From contig JAWKNK010000015.1 of assembly GCA_041391745.1 (NCBI GenBank), positions 7,055 through 71,054 of the forward strand: 64,000 nucleotides of DNA, read 5' to 3'. Shown here in pieces: positions 1-9,074 of the stretch. Numbering within the stretch: the stretch's first letter is position 1; each line of letters begins with the position of its first letter. This DNA comes from JAIXWP01 sp041391745 (GTDB taxonomy: Bacteria; Bacteroidota; Bacteroidia; Flavobacteriales_D; Sanyastnellaceae). The notes under the pieces are model-generated. The model was not told the origin of the DNA, did not search any database, and was given only the letters and a program-made list of their open reading frames with translations. Both the position numbers and the translations under genes were made by a program.

Positions 1-1
1 T

Positions 2-1999
2 GTATTGGTATTCGAAAGTGACAATAGCTACGCCACTTTGGGCTCATATGTTAGCGATGACTACTTTGTGACGCTTGACGATGATGATTCAGGAGCTGCT
101 ACAGACAAGCTTGATTGTGGAATTGGAAGAATTCCAGCTCAAGATCAACCAGAAGCATCCATTTATTTATCAAAAGTAAGAAGCTACATTTCTGCGAATA
201 CCACAACTGATGGAGGTGCATCTTGCGTTGGAGATGGCACAGAATCTACTTTCGGAAATTGGAGAAATATTATCACTTTCGTTGCCGATGACCTCGATGG
301 AAGCGGCGGACCATTTGAATCCTTCCACTTAACTTCAAGTGAGAATATAGCGGGATACATCAATCAAAATTTCCCAGAGTACGACATCACCAAGCTATAC
401 ATGGATGCGTTCAAACAAGTATCTACTCCTGGAGGAGAGCGCTATCCAGAAGGTGAAGAAGCTATTAGACAACGCGTTCAAAATGGCAGTCTACTGGTTA
501 ACTACACCGGTCACGGCGGTGAAAAAGGTTGGGCGCATGAAAGAATATTGACGATCCCTACCATTTCCAATTGGAGCAACTCCAATAAACTCGCAGTATT
601 CGTAACTGCTACGTGCGAATTGGCTAAATATGATGACCCAGAATTTAAATCAGCAGGAGAACTTCTGCTTTTAAATCCAAATGGTGGCGCCATTGCGATG
701 CTTACTACAACTAGAGTTGTGACATCAGGGTCAAATGCAGCACTCAATCAAGCTTTTTTCAACGTAGCGCTTGACAAAGAAAATATTTCTAATCTAACGC
801 TAGGTAAAATCAATCAGCTCACTAAAAATGGAGTGTCAGCAGGAAATACTAGTAAACCAAATTTTAGTTTGATAGGTGATCCTGCTTTGAAAATTGCATA
901 TCCACAACAATATGTTTATACCACTGAAATAAATGGCGCAGACATCACGGTGGAGATAGACACTTTAAAAGCACTTCAAGAAGTAACTTTTAAAGGATAT
1001 GTTGGAGATTTAGCAGGAAATAAGTTGACTGATTTTAATGGATACATCTATCCTACGGTATATGATAAGCAAAGTGTGAATATGCCTCAAAACAACGATT
1101 TGGCTGAGCCGGAGGTATTCGAAATGACTTCTTACACGGCCTACAACAACACCATGTTTAAGGGAAAAGCAAGTGTCATTAATGGTGATTTTGAATTCAA
1201 GTTCGTTGTGCCTTATGACATTAATTACACCGTCGATACAGCTCGTGTTAGCTATTATGCAGTTGCTGGTAATATCGACGCTCATGGTTACTCCCACAAG
1301 TTCAAAGTTGGAAGTTCACTCAGTGGAGCAGAATTAAATACGGTGGGCCCCGAGATCAATCTATACATGAATGATTCAACGTTCGTAAGTGGTGGAACGA
1401 CCAACGTCTCCCCCATTCTGATTGCTCAATTAAAAGACGAAAATGGTATCAATACGGCGGGAAGCGGGATAGGTCATGACCTAATTGCATACCTCGATGG
1501 CCAAGCTTCTAATCCAATTCGATTGAATGAGTTTTATGAATCAGATCTTGACACCTACAAAAGTGGCCAAGTGAGATATCAACTCATCAACCTTGAACCA
1601 GGAGAGCATACCATGACTTTCAGAGCTTGGGACGTTCATAATAACTCAAGCGAAAAATCAATTGAATTTTTTGTTGCTGATAATGCCGGAATCGCATTGA
1701 ATCATGTACTCAACTATCCTAATCCTTTCACCACGAATACGGCATTTTTCTTTGAACATAATCAACCCTGTGAGTTTTTGGATGTGAGGATTCAGGTATA
1801 CACGATCGGAGGAAGGTTAGTAAAAACCATAAATGAACGTGTGAAACAAAGTGGATTCAGGTCAGATTCTATTACCTGGGATGGAAAAGACGACTTTGGA
1901 GACCAAATAGGCAGAGGAACCTACGTGTACAAACTAGAAGTAAGAAATGATCAGGGTCAAAGGGCGGAAAAATATGAGAAGCTTGTAATATTAAAATAA
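2..1999 (+). CDS. porU: Type IX secretion system sortase PorU, C-terminal part (gene cut by window start)
   Basis: PorU is the gingipain-like C25-family sortase of the type IX secretion system. It removes the C-terminal signal of cargo at the outer surface and attaches cargo to the cell. About 665 residues are present and the frame is open to the first base, so the N-terminal part lies outside the window. Counting from the first Met-like codon at base 5, the catalytic His is about residue 170 in a TGHGG motif and the catalytic Cys is about residue 204 in TATCE. The last 90 residues (LNYPNPF onward, with a WDGKDDFG turn) are a FlgD-like Ig fold. PorV follows 73 bases downstream, the usual arrangement in Bacteroidota. 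The assignment is strong; only the missing N-terminus limits it. Confidence 0.93.
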   Translation, partial: VLVFESDNSYATLGSYVSDDYFVTLDDDDSGAATDKLDCGIGRIPAQDQPEASIYLSKVRSYISANTTTDGGASCVGDGTESTFGNWRNIITFVADDLDGSGGPFESFHLTSSENIAGYINQNFPEYDITKLYMDAFKQVSTPGGERYPEGEEAIRQRVQNGSLLVNYTGHGGEKGWAHERILTIPTISNWSNSNKLAVFVTATCELAKYDDPEFKSAGELLLLNPNGGAIAMLTTTRVVTSGSNAALNQAFFNVALDKENISNLTLGKINQLTKNGVSAGNTSKPNFSLIGDPALKIAYPQQYVYTTEINGADITVEIDTLKALQEVTFKGYVGDLAGNKLTDFNGYIYPTVYDKQSVNMPQNNDLAEPEVFEMTSYTAYNNTMFKGKASVINGDFEFKFVVPYDINYTVDTARVSYYAVAGNIDAHGYSHKFKVGSSLSGAELNTVGPEINLYMNDSTFVSGGTTNVSPILIAQLKDENGINTAGSGIGHDLIAYLDGQASNPIRLNEFYESDLDTYKSGQVRYQLINLEPGEHTMTFRAWDVHNNSSEKSIEFFVADNAGIALNHVLNYPNPFTTNTAFFFEHNQPCEFLDVRIQVYTIGGRLVKTINERVKQSGFRSDSITWDGKDDFGDQIGRGTYVYKLEVRNDQGQRAEKYEKLVILK

Positions 2000-2041
2000 A
2001 GAACCAAACGTCTTGATTTCCCGTATAAAGCTTCAATTCCG

Positions 2042-2049
2042 TATATTTG
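2042..2049 (+). promoter_or_regulatory. Bacteroidota -7 promoter element upstream of porV
   Basis: TATATTTG matches the Bacteroidota consensus TAnnTTTG exactly and lies 24 bases before the porV ATG. No convincing TTG at -33 is visible at the usual spacing. It suggests that porV and ispF can be transcribed independently of porU. Confidence 0.5.
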
Positions 2050-2072
2050 CAACCCTTTCAAAAGGAATAAAC

Positions 2073-3311
2073 ATGTATAAATCAATTTCAATAGCTCTTG
2101 GACTAATTCTAATTGGAAGTATTAGCGCCAAAGCTCAGTTGATCAGTCAAAGCGATAAAGCACAGCAAATTCAGCTGAATGCGATAACAACTGCAGTCCC
2201 ATTTCTTCAAATCGGTCCTGACTCTCGGAGTGGTGCAATGGGAGATGCTGGCGTTGCAATCAGCCCTGATGCCAACAGTGTTCACTGGAATGCTTCAAAA
2301 TTGGCGTTTGCTAAAAATGAAATGGAGTTCAGCTTATCATATGCCCCATGGCTTCGCGCTCTTACCAATGACATGAGTATTGGATATTTAAGTGGATATA
2401 AAAAGCTCAACAAGACTCAAGCAATCGGTGGTTCACTTCGCTATTTCACCTTAGGTCAAATTAGCTTCACAGATGAAACGGGTGCGCCAATTCGTGATTT
2501 CAAACCTGCAGAGTATGCTATCGACATGGTTTTTGCTCAAAAGCTTTCAGAAAAATTCAGTGGAGGTATTGCAGCACGATTTGTCAATTCGAACTTAACA
2601 GGAGGAACGAGTGTACTTGGAGCAGATAGCAAGCCAGGTCGTTCTTTCGCCGTTGATGTGAATGGATTCTACACCAACGACGATATTAAGATTGCTGACA
2701 TCCCTGCAATCTTCAATTTTGGTTTCAATATTTCAAATATTGGAGCGAAAATGAGATACACCAATACCGATCAACGAGATTTTATTCCAACCAATCTTAG
2801 AATCGGTTCACTCCTCGCCCTTCAAATTGATGAATACAATCAATTAGGATGGACACTCGACTTGAACAAACTTCTTGTTCCTACACCTCCAATTTATGAC
2901 AACGACGGTAATATTATTTCTGGTAAAGATCCTAACGTAGGAACAGCTACTGGAATCGTGCAGTCATTTTCTGACGCTCCAGGTCAGTTAAATCCTGAAA
3001 CAGGAGAAGTGATCAAAGGGTCAATCCTCAAAGAAGAATTGAGAGAAATAAATATCGGAACTGGTATCGAGTATTGGTATGATCAGCAATTCGCCTTCCG
3101 CACCGGATATTTTTATGAAGACATTACTAAAGGAAGTCGCCAATACATCACACTTGGTGCTGGTCTAAAGTATCAGGTTCTTATGGTTGATGTAAGTTAT
3201 TTGATAAGTACTTCAAGAACAAATAATCCATTAGCTGGAACATTGAGATTTTCATTGAAATTCACAATGGGTAAAGACACCAAAAGATCCACAGACGAAA
3301 CTGCAGATTAA
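2073..3311 (+). CDS. porV: Type IX secretion system outer-membrane protein PorV (LptO family)
   Basis: PorV is the FadL-like outer-membrane beta-barrel that carries cargo from the SprA translocon to PorU. The ATG at 2073 is chosen because it opens a clean signal peptide (MYKSISIALGLILIGS, ending near AKA/Q) and lies just after a -7 promoter box; in-frame codons upstream would add an implausible 20-residue leader. The mature part begins with the family's typical stretch PFLQIGPDSRSGAMGDAG and NSVHWNASKLAF, and alternating beta-strands run to the C-terminus. The protein is 412 residues, normal for PorV. Its stop overlaps the ispF start by one base (TAATG), so the two are translationally coupled. 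Confidence 0.95.
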   Translation: MYKSISIALGLILIGSISAKAQLISQSDKAQQIQLNAITTAVPFLQIGPDSRSGAMGDAGVAISPDANSVHWNASKLAFAKNEMEFSLSYAPWLRALTNDMSIGYLSGYKKLNKTQAIGGSLRYFTLGQISFTDETGAPIRDFKPAEYAIDMVFAQKLSEKFSGGIAARFVNSNLTGGTSVLGADSKPGRSFAVDVNGFYTNDDIKIADIPAIFNFGFNISNIGAKMRYTNTDQRDFIPTNLRIGSLLALQIDEYNQLGWTLDLNKLLVPTPPIYDNDGNIISGKDPNVGTATGIVQSFSDAPGQLNPETGEVIKGSILKEELREINIGTGIEYWYDQQFAFRTGYFYEDITKGSRQYITLGAGLKYQVLMVDVSYLISTSRTNNPLAGTLRFSLKFTMGKDTKRSTDETAD

Positions 3312-3796
3312 TGCACCCATTTAGAGTTGGCTTCGGATACGATGTTCACCAAATGGTGGAAGGAAGGGACCTTTGGTTAGGTGGTGTATTAATTCCTCAT
3401 GATAAAGGTGCACTAGGACATAGCGATGCAGATGTTCTTCTACATGCCATTTGCGATGCACTGCTAGGTGCCGCGGCGCTGGGTGACATTGGAAAGCACT
3501 TCCCAGACACCTCTGCCGACTTCAAGAATATCGATTCAAAAATTCTTCTCAAATCTACTTGTGATTTGATTCGAAAAGAAGGATACGAAATTTCTAATAT
3601 TGATGCGACTTTATGTTTGGAAAGACCCAAAATCATGAAGTACGCTGATGAAATGAAAAAAGCAATTTCTTCAACCGCTTCAATTGCTGAGAATCAAATT
3701 TCTATTAAAGCAACAACAAGCGAAAAACTAGGTTTCGTAGGAAGAGAAGAAGGTGTAAACGCTTATGCCGTAGCTCTCATTTATAGGCCGATTTAG
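3311..3796 (+). CDS. ispF: 2-C-methyl-D-erythritol 2,4-cyclodiphosphate synthase
   Basis: This enzyme of the non-mevalonate isoprenoid pathway forms the cyclic diphosphate from CDP-methylerythritol phosphate, releasing CMP. It is a cytosolic trimer with a zinc site. The metal ligands are visible: Asp11 and His13 in GYDVHQM and His45 in DVLLHAICDA. The substrate loop DIGKHFPDTS and the C-terminal FVGREEGVNAYAVALI are also typical. At 161 residues it has the standard length. The start overlaps the porV stop by one base. The next gene is convergent and its stop overlaps the end of ispF by a few bases. Confidence 0.96.
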   Translation: MHPFRVGFGYDVHQMVEGRDLWLGGVLIPHDKGALGHSDADVLLHAICDALLGAAALGDIGKHFPDTSADFKNIDSKILLKSTCDLIRKEGYEISNIDATLCLERPKIMKYADEMKKAISSTASIAENQISIKATTSEKLGFVGREEGVNAYAVALIYRPI

Positions 3797-4521
3797 AAAC
3801 CCGAAGAAAAACTTTCGTCCATCTGTCCTGGTTGTTCATCTTCGTAGAAGTGTATTTTGATTAAAACAGTATCTCTCAAGAAGTCAATTTTTCCAATTTC
3901 AATTCGTGTAATTCTGATTCCCGTGCGTAGTTCTAGATCAGCTATAAGTTCATCTCGTCTTCCTAATTGAATCAGTTCAATATTGTCGTAAATAACAATC
4001 TTTGAAGATTCATGTCGCATTAGCCATACTTTTTCCAATCCAAAAGTGATGGCAATAATTGCGAAATTGGCAAAAGCTAATTCAACAAGTGAGATCTTTT
4101 TATTGATCAATGCATTCATCACTGACATTGCGATTACAATGAATAAATACGTCATTTCCTTGATTGGAATCGCATCCGTCCGATAGCGAATGATTCCAAA
4201 TACAGCAAATAATCCCAGTGCAAAGCCCATTTCCAACTTCACAGATTCAAGAAGGAAACACATTACAAAAATGGATACACTAAAAAGAAAGTAGGTAAAT
4301 AAAAAGTCTTTGCGTTTCGCAATTGGATAGTAAATCAATCTTACCAACGTAAACACAAAGGCCAAGTGTATTATCAATCTCACCACTAGCTCAGAGAGGT
4401 CTCCCCAATTTGCTAGTTTAACGTTTCCAATTTTTAGGGCAGATTTATCCGTTGCCACATCAGCACTTTGAACTAAGAAATCCCAATTAAAAAACTCATT
4501 GATTGTATTAAGCAGCTCCAT
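3793..4521 (-). CDS. DUF4956 family integral membrane protein
   Basis: This 242-residue protein has four or five predicted membrane segments (roughly residues 45-65, 76-95, 99-115, 125-142 and 148-165). They are followed by a soluble C-terminal domain containing RTGIRITRIEIGKIDFLRDTVLIKIHFYED (quoted in part: RTGIRITRIEIGKIDF). The stretch GFALGLFAVFGIIRYRTDAIPIKEMTYLF is the family hallmark (key part FGIIRYRT). Members of this family are repeatedly found beside VTC-domain proteins, and the same is true here: the start overlaps the end of the upstream VTC gene by 14 bases. The pair probably acts as a membrane complex. A role in polyphosphate handling is inferred from the partner and not shown by this sequence. 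Confidence 0.8.
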   Translation of the reverse strand: MELLNTINEFFNWDFLVQSADVATDKSALKIGNVKLANWGDLSELVVRLIIHLAFVFTLVRLIYYPIAKRKDFLFTYFLFSVSIFVMCFLLESVKLEMGFALGLFAVFGIIRYRTDAIPIKEMTYLFIVIAMSVMNALINKKISLVELAFANFAIIAITFGLEKVWLMRHESSKIVIYDNIELIQLGRRDELIADLELRTGIRITRIEIGKIDFLRDTVLIKIHFYEDEQPGQMDESFSSGF

Positions 4522-5263
4522 TTTCTATTTGCATTAATTTTTTGATCTTCGCTTTAAAATTATTTGATTTTACGCCTGGAAATAACATTGCAACTCCCAA
4601 ACAATACTTACTCACGCTATCTTCACGAATAAGCCTACTTTTTACTTCTTTCATGAATGGTGAATGCCTATTTTGTTTTTCTTGCTTAACTTCTGCAATC
4701 ACAAAATTTTCCAAGACAAACGCTTTGTCCTCCACTTCAAAAGTAAGGTTCAAATCTATGGTTAATCTCTCGTGCCATTCTTTATTCACGAGCGTAATTC
4801 TTTTGAAACGATTCCAAAGGATAGGCACAAATTCATCTTCTAAAGTTGCTTCTTCTTTGATGAAATTTTTTTCTATCTCACTCAAATCTTGCCCTACCTG
4901 GGGAATCCTTGTGCGATCTTTAATAGTGCGATCCTTATTCGTTTTGAATTTCACCTCAAGAAATGTGAGGTTACTTTCTACATATCTTCTTTTGCGAATT
5001 TTGTATCGATTTTTCTTTCCGCTATGATGTCTCCTATAAAAGTAGAGATCGCTTGTATCGTAATAGAGCGTTTCATAGCTGTTTTCGCGAATTCCATCCA
5101 CCTCAAGAATTCTATAGCTCAATGGAAGACATTTTAAGATATCTTCAAGGTCTGCAATTGAAAGCATGAATTTGGTGTCTGTGCGATTCATTAAAGCCAC
5201 GCTATCCATCTCCTCAAGAGTGATGGCATTAAAACGGTTTAATGTATTCGGTTGCAGATTCAT
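4508..5263 (-). CDS. VTC domain-containing polyphosphate polymerase-like protein
   Basis: The protein is 251 residues and spans essentially a single VTC/CYTH-like triphosphate tunnel domain, the fold of the catalytic subunit Vtc4 of the yeast polyphosphate polymerase. Supporting motifs, in order: NRTDTKFML near the N-terminus, ETLYYDTSDLYFYRRHHSGKKNRYKIRKR (key part YYDTSDLYFYRRH), the acidic-basic strand LTFLEVKFKTNKDRT, ERLTIDLNLTF, and VIAEVKQEK followed by SVSKYCLGVAML. The Arg, Lys and Glu residues pointing into the tunnel in Vtc4 appear conserved. It begins 10 bases after an exact -7 promoter box and overlaps the DUF4956 gene by 14 bases. The substrate (ATP to polyphosphate) is inferred from the family. 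Confidence 0.83.
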   Translation of the reverse strand: MNLQPNTLNRFNAITLEEMDSVALMNRTDTKFMLSIADLEDILKCLPLSYRILEVDGIRENSYETLYYDTSDLYFYRRHHSGKKNRYKIRKRRYVESNLTFLEVKFKTNKDRTIKDRTRIPQVGQDLSEIEKNFIKEEATLEDEFVPILWNRFKRITLVNKEWHERLTIDLNLTFEVEDKAFVLENFVIAEVKQEKQNRHSPFMKEVKSRLIREDSVSKYCLGVAMLFPGVKSNNFKAKIKKLMQIENGAA

Positions 5264-5273
5264 GGTTTCAATA

Positions 5274-5281
5274 CAAATGTA
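5274..5281 (-). promoter_or_regulatory. -7 promoter element upstream of the VTC/DUF4956 operon
   Basis: On the minus strand this reads TACATTTG, an exact TAnnTTTG match. It ends 10 bases before the ATG at 5263, so the expected transcript would have a leader of only a few bases. No clear -33 TTG was seen. Confidence 0.5.
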
Positions 5282-5314
5282 ATGTTAATGTTAAGAATAT
5301 CAGAGAAGACCGCG

Positions 5315-5322
5315 TAAATTTG
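5315..5322 (+). promoter_or_regulatory. -7 promoter element upstream of cdd
   Basis: TAAATTTG is an exact TAnnTTTG match lying 16 bases before the cdd ATG. It is divergent from the VTC operon promoter 34 bases away, so both operons share a very short regulatory region. Confidence 0.5.
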
Positions 5323-5338
5323 ATTAGGTTTACTTCAT

Positions 5339-5827
5339 ATGAATAAAAAAGTACTTTCTACGGAATGGGAAGTGATTTCTTCCATTTCAGATTTATCTCC
5401 AACAGATCAAAACTTACTATCCGCCGCAAAAGAGGCGGTAGAAAGTGCTTATGCACCATACAGTCAATTCTCAGTTGGTGCGGCGCTACTTCTTGAGGAT
5501 GGAACAATTATAAAAGGAAATAATCAGGAAAATGCGGCATATCCAAGCGGCTTGTGTGCCGAGCGTGTAGCTTTCTTTTGGGCAGGTGCGAACCATCCTG
5601 GAAAAAAAATTGTGTCGGTTGCCATAACAGCAAAATCTGATGTGGTAAAGACTGACCATCCTATAACTCCATGTGGTGCTTGCCGCCAGTCCATGCTAGA
5701 ATATGAATTAAATCAAAAGTCGGACATCACCATTTTGATGCAAGGAACTTCAGGAATGATTTATAAGATGATTGGAGTGAAACAACTTTTACCGCTTTAT
5801 TTTAATGAAGACGGATTGAGACACTAA
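5339..5827 (+). CDS. cdd: Cytidine deaminase
   Basis: This zinc enzyme of pyrimidine salvage deaminates cytidine and deoxycytidine to uridine and deoxyuridine in the cytosol. The signature is clear: Cys73-Ala-Glu75 (CAERVAFF), where Cys binds zinc and Glu is the proton shuttle, and Pro111-Cys-Gly-Ala-Cys115 (PCGACRQ) with the other two zinc ligands. The substrate loop is APYSQFSVGAALLLEDG. At 162 residues it is slightly longer than the 130-residue tetrameric type because of an N-terminal extension, which is common in Bacteroidota. It ends directly against the convergent beta-barrel gene with no terminator visible between them. Confidence 0.95.
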   Translation: MNKKVLSTEWEVISSISDLSPTDQNLLSAAKEAVESAYAPYSQFSVGAALLLEDGTIIKGNNQENAAYPSGLCAERVAFFWAGANHPGKKIVSVAITAKSDVVKTDHPITPCGACRQSMLEYELNQKSDITILMQGTSGMIYKMIGVKQLLPLYFNEDGLRH

Positions 5828-6430
5828 TCAAAATCTAAACATGTAACTCAAGCCTATAACTTGATTATAATTTCCTTGTTCGTAATAGCTTAATTTATTT
5901 ACCACTGCTGGAGCGGGCCTTGTTGGAAGAAAACTAGAGCTACCTCTGAATTCTAACAATGAGTGGTCTCCTATAATCCATGCTACGCTAATATTACCTG
6001 ATAAATCCAAAGTCTCGAACGGAGGTGATGGATCACCAATTGCTCCATTATACTCGACTTTCTGATTGATTAAAAGCCCTACAGATGGTCCTATTCCAAA
6101 CCTGAAATTTTTTAATGAATACGTGACAAGAATAGGAACCTCCACATAATGCAACCGAAATGAAAATTGATTGAAATCTCCGTTGTTAACGTCTGCCTGT
6201 TTAGCTGAACCCTTATTGACATATTCTATTCCCAATTGAGTACCGTAGACTCCATTGTAATCCATATGAATCCAACCGCCAGCACGAACTCCAAATTTAT
6301 CCCAACCACCAAGTCCATCACCACTAATTTGTGAAGCTACTCCCCCAGCCAACAGGCCACCAGTAAAATCAACTTGTGACTTACCCAAAATGGATATAAG
6401 GCAAGCGATGACAAAGAGGCAGTTTTTCAT
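5828..6430 (-). CDS. Outer-membrane beta-barrel protein (porin family, OMP_b-brl type)
   Basis: This 200-residue protein has a signal peptide (MKNCLFVIACLISILGKSQ) and the layout of an eight-stranded barrel: VDFTGGLLAGGVASQISGDGLGG with the G-x-x-x-G-x-x-A-S pattern of the PorT-like family, WIHMDYNGVYGTQLGIEYVNKGS, RLHYVEVPILVTYSL, FRFGIGPSVGLLINQ, and a final strand ending in aromatic F (IGLSYMFRF). Such barrels sit in the outer membrane and often have no known function. Its ATG overlaps the stop of the Omp28-type gene by one base (TAATG), so it is the last gene of the DUF6029-Omp28-barrel operon. No specific role can be assigned. Confidence 0.75.
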   Translation of the reverse strand: MKNCLFVIACLISILGKSQVDFTGGLLAGGVASQISGDGLGGWDKFGVRAGGWIHMDYNGVYGTQLGIEYVNKGSAKQADVNNGDFNQFSFRLHYVEVPILVTYSLKNFRFGIGPSVGLLINQKVEYNGAIGDPSPPFETLDLSGNISVAWIIGDHSLLEFRGSSSFLPTRPAPAVVNKLSYYEQGNYNQVIGLSYMFRF

Positions 6431-7287
6431 TATTCAACGATTTCCAATTCTAAAGCATTCACAATATCACCAGTGGTAACATCAATTAGGTAAGCTACAA
6501 TATGCGAATTTGACCAAACCCAATTCGGATTGATTTCATATGAAAAAGACTTCACAAAAACGTCATTTGCAGATGGCGCTGTTGCTACTGGCAATCCTTC
6601 GGGAATTGTAATACCATCTCTCAATACATGATTATGTTCATAGTCCAATATTTCAGAAGGTGTTTGATCATAATCCTCTTGCGCGCTGATAATGTGCGAC
6701 TCAGAAAGTAGAACAACTAAGTTGTAAGAATCACTTAAGTTTTCCAAAAATTGACCATGTATATGCACATTTACAATTCCATCTTCACTTACGAATCCAG
6801 CCACGCCTTGAAGAGCAACCTTTGGAGATTCATCCATTTGAGCATTAATCATCTCCATCCAATCATTATAGGGATATGCATTTTGTGCTCCGGTAATTCT
6901 ATCTACTCTGGCGCTTGGATTAAAACCTCCTTCAACTTGAGCCCAAAAGAAGTTGCCCTCATCTGTATTATAATCCGTTTCAAAAGGTTCAGCACCCACT
7001 GAAGCAAGTGTTCCTGCATGAATTGCAATAGGAACCAATCTAGGACCAAGTTCTTCTGCCCATTGTTTCAAAAGAGCTGTAGCAGGTGGGCAAAAACCAC
7101 ACTTGTGACCTGTGAATTCTTCAACTAAAACGTTCTTAGTTGGATTGTCAAGCAATTCGAATTGTGGAGGCGATCCATATACATTTTCTAAATATTGATT
7201 ATTTAATTTGATAATCGGATCCTCTTTATCACTGCACGAAGTAATTGTGAGCGCTGCAGCAAATAATATTAATAAGCTCTTTTTCAT
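6430..7287 (-). CDS. Omp28-related outer-membrane lipoprotein with thioredoxin-like CxxC
   Basis: The protein is 285 residues. A lipoprotein signal is visible (MKKSLLILFAAALTITSC, acylated Cys18 followed by Ser-Asp). Then comes a thioredoxin-like domain whose motif is CGFC (Cys63 and Cys66, in EEFTGHKCGFCPPAT). The C-terminal half is beta-rich (VNVHIHGQFLENLSDSYNLVVLLSESHI). This is the pattern of Omp28-family proteins, which are Bacteroidota surface or periplasm-facing lipoproteins of unclear function. It lies 12 bases downstream of the DUF6029 gene and is coupled to the barrel gene below. A redox or disulfide role is inferred from the motif and the neighbouring TlpA protein. Confidence 0.83.
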   Translation of the reverse strand: MKKSLLILFAAALTITSCSDKEDPIIKLNNQYLENVYGSPPQFELLDNPTKNVLVEEFTGHKCGFCPPATALLKQWAEELGPRLVPIAIHAGTLASVGAEPFETDYNTDEGNFFWAQVEGGFNPSARVDRITGAQNAYPYNDWMEMINAQMDESPKVALQGVAGFVSEDGIVNVHIHGQFLENLSDSYNLVVLLSESHIISAQEDYDQTPSEILDYEHNHVLRDGITIPEGLPVATAPSANDVFVKSFSYEINPNWVWSNSHIVAYLIDVTTGDIVNALELEIVE

Positions 7288-7299
7288 TTTTAATAATAT

Positions 7300-9024
7300 T
7301 TAGAAAGTGCTTGTAATCGTTAATTCAAATCCATTTGTAGCTGGTACAGCTCTGCAAACACCTCCGATACAAAATACACCTTCCCTTCTTTTTCCGTATC
7401 CCAATGTTACACGCGTAGGCCCATTGATGTAACCAACAGTTCCGAAGAGATAGTGAACTCTCTTGTCCTCTTTTGGATTTCCGTAGTTGTATTGATCAAT
7501 AACAGCCATTGTCCAATGTGGTGAGTGGGTGTATTCCAGAAGTACAGTTCCCCAATCACCTTTGTCTTGTTTTGTCTGAAGGGCCTGCAGTTCCATGTGC
7601 AAGTTGTTCTTAGAAGACCATTTATAATTCACTTCTAAGACTTCAATATCCGCATAGACCAAACCTTTGAAGTCATTTGAAACTGGAGTTGCAAGCGTAT
7701 TAAATTCCAAATAATAATAAGTCGTAGCCAATGACCACTTCTTATTCAACTTCTTTTTCACTTCGATGTTCAAGTCTCTTACATACTTGTCCTTACCAAA
7801 CCCTAATGAATTTGTTCTATATCCATAAACAACTTGATCTACTCCATCCAAGTCAGCACGATCTAAACTATTTGCAGCTGCAAAATTCACGCTCAAGAGT
7901 GTTCCATACTTACCTCCCAATTTGGTATCCTTCTTAAAGTTGTAAAAAACCTCTGCCATAAAGCTTGCTTCACCTGCTACAGGGGTAGCATATGGATAAA
8001 GCGTTGCTGCCAGGTTGTATGTATGTTGCTTAGTTATTGCAGGGTTGTAATTAATTGGAACATCAAAAAGTGTCAAATCTCTATTGGATCTAAAACTCAT
8101 ATTATCGATATTCTTAGCTGCCACATTAATACCCAACCCCTTTTTACTGTAAGCTGCATTGACGAATATTGCCTGTCCATCCTTATAGATGTATCCGTTG
8201 TCTTTAGAAGGGTCGTTCACTTTCACAGCATATTCACCATAAAAACTAAAAGGTCCATAAAACATATTTATTCGACCAGCGCTAATTGCCACATTTTTAG
8301 GTAATGCTAGAAGCAAAGTATCGACTTCCAAAATTCCCCCGTCTTCGTATTTACTTACAAAACTTCCACCTACAATAACCTTCAGTTTAGAATCTTCAAA
8401 CTTAGATTTCAAGGAGTCATTGGTCATTCTTTTTACTGACCCAAACAAATCATTGAGGTGAATTTCACCATCCAATCCTCTTACAATAGATTCTGAATTG
8501 ATCAATCTAGAATCGAAAGCAAGACGTTGGTGACCATAAATCGCTTTTACCGTTGCACCTTGAAACGGAGTAAATATTACCCTTGCACCATCAAGCGCAT
8601 TGTCTATCCCTAGATTTGGTTCCCAATAAGTTCTAAGCGCCAAACCAGAGCCAAATTGCTCATAAAAATTACCCACAGTTATGTCAAGTCCGTCGTGGTT
8701 GTATCGAGCAAATCGATTTCCGATTCCGGTTCCTTTATACCTCGCCCCTACTGAGTAACCTTGAATAGCATCCAAATACGTTTCGAATCTCATACCCGCG
8801 GAAAACTTTCCGTAAGTGTAAATGAAGTTTCCGAAACCATTCAAGCCGGTTTTGGCATTGGGAACAACGGCTCCGATGATACTATCCTCGTTGTATTGTT
8901 GCCACAATAGTTGAAAATTTCCGTGCAGTTGACCTTGCGGTTGTTGATTAGAAACTTGAGAGAATGTTTTTGTGCTCATCAATATTATAATGCTGAGCAC
9001 TGCGAGTTGAAACAGGCGATTCAT
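7300..9024 (-). CDS. DUF6029 family outer-membrane protein
   Basis: A signal peptide (MNRLFQLAVLSIIILMSTKTFSQ, given in part as MNRLFQLAVLSIIILMS) leads into a protein of 574 residues rich in alternating beta-strands. The stretches LHGNFQLLWQQYNEDS, GNFYEQFGSGLALRTYWEPN and GIDNALDGARV are recognisable as the DUF6029 family of predicted outer-membrane barrels in Bacteroidota. The C-terminus ends LTITSTF, a typical barrel last strand with terminal Phe. Family function is unknown. It heads a three-gene operon with the Omp28 lipoprotein and the small barrel, and TlpA lies just upstream behind a terminator. This suggests a shared envelope role linked to thiol chemistry, which is an inference. Confidence 0.72.
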   Translation of the reverse strand: MNRLFQLAVLSIIILMSTKTFSQVSNQQPQGQLHGNFQLLWQQYNEDSIIGAVVPNAKTGLNGFGNFIYTYGKFSAGMRFETYLDAIQGYSVGARYKGTGIGNRFARYNHDGLDITVGNFYEQFGSGLALRTYWEPNLGIDNALDGARVIFTPFQGATVKAIYGHQRLAFDSRLINSESIVRGLDGEIHLNDLFGSVKRMTNDSLKSKFEDSKLKVIVGGSFVSKYEDGGILEVDTLLLALPKNVAISAGRINMFYGPFSFYGEYAVKVNDPSKDNGYIYKDGQAIFVNAAYSKKGLGINVAAKNIDNMSFRSNRDLTLFDVPINYNPAITKQHTYNLAATLYPYATPVAGEASFMAEVFYNFKKDTKLGGKYGTLLSVNFAAANSLDRADLDGVDQVVYGYRTNSLGFGKDKYVRDLNIEVKKKLNKKWSLATTYYYLEFNTLATPVSNDFKGLVYADIEVLEVNYKWSSKNNLHMELQALQTKQDKGDWGTVLLEYTHSPHWTMAVIDQYNYGNPKEDKRVHYLFGTVGYINGPTRVTLGYGKRREGVFCIGGVCRAVPATNGFELTITSTF

Positions 9025-9074
9025 GAATCGAACAGGAACGTTTTGGGGTTTAATATTCTGCGCAAATTAGCAAT

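Noticed and set aside
511..1297. Antisense open frames inside porU
   Set aside because: They lie opposite a well-supported gene, have no recognisable domains or start context, and follow from the codon pattern of the sense strand.
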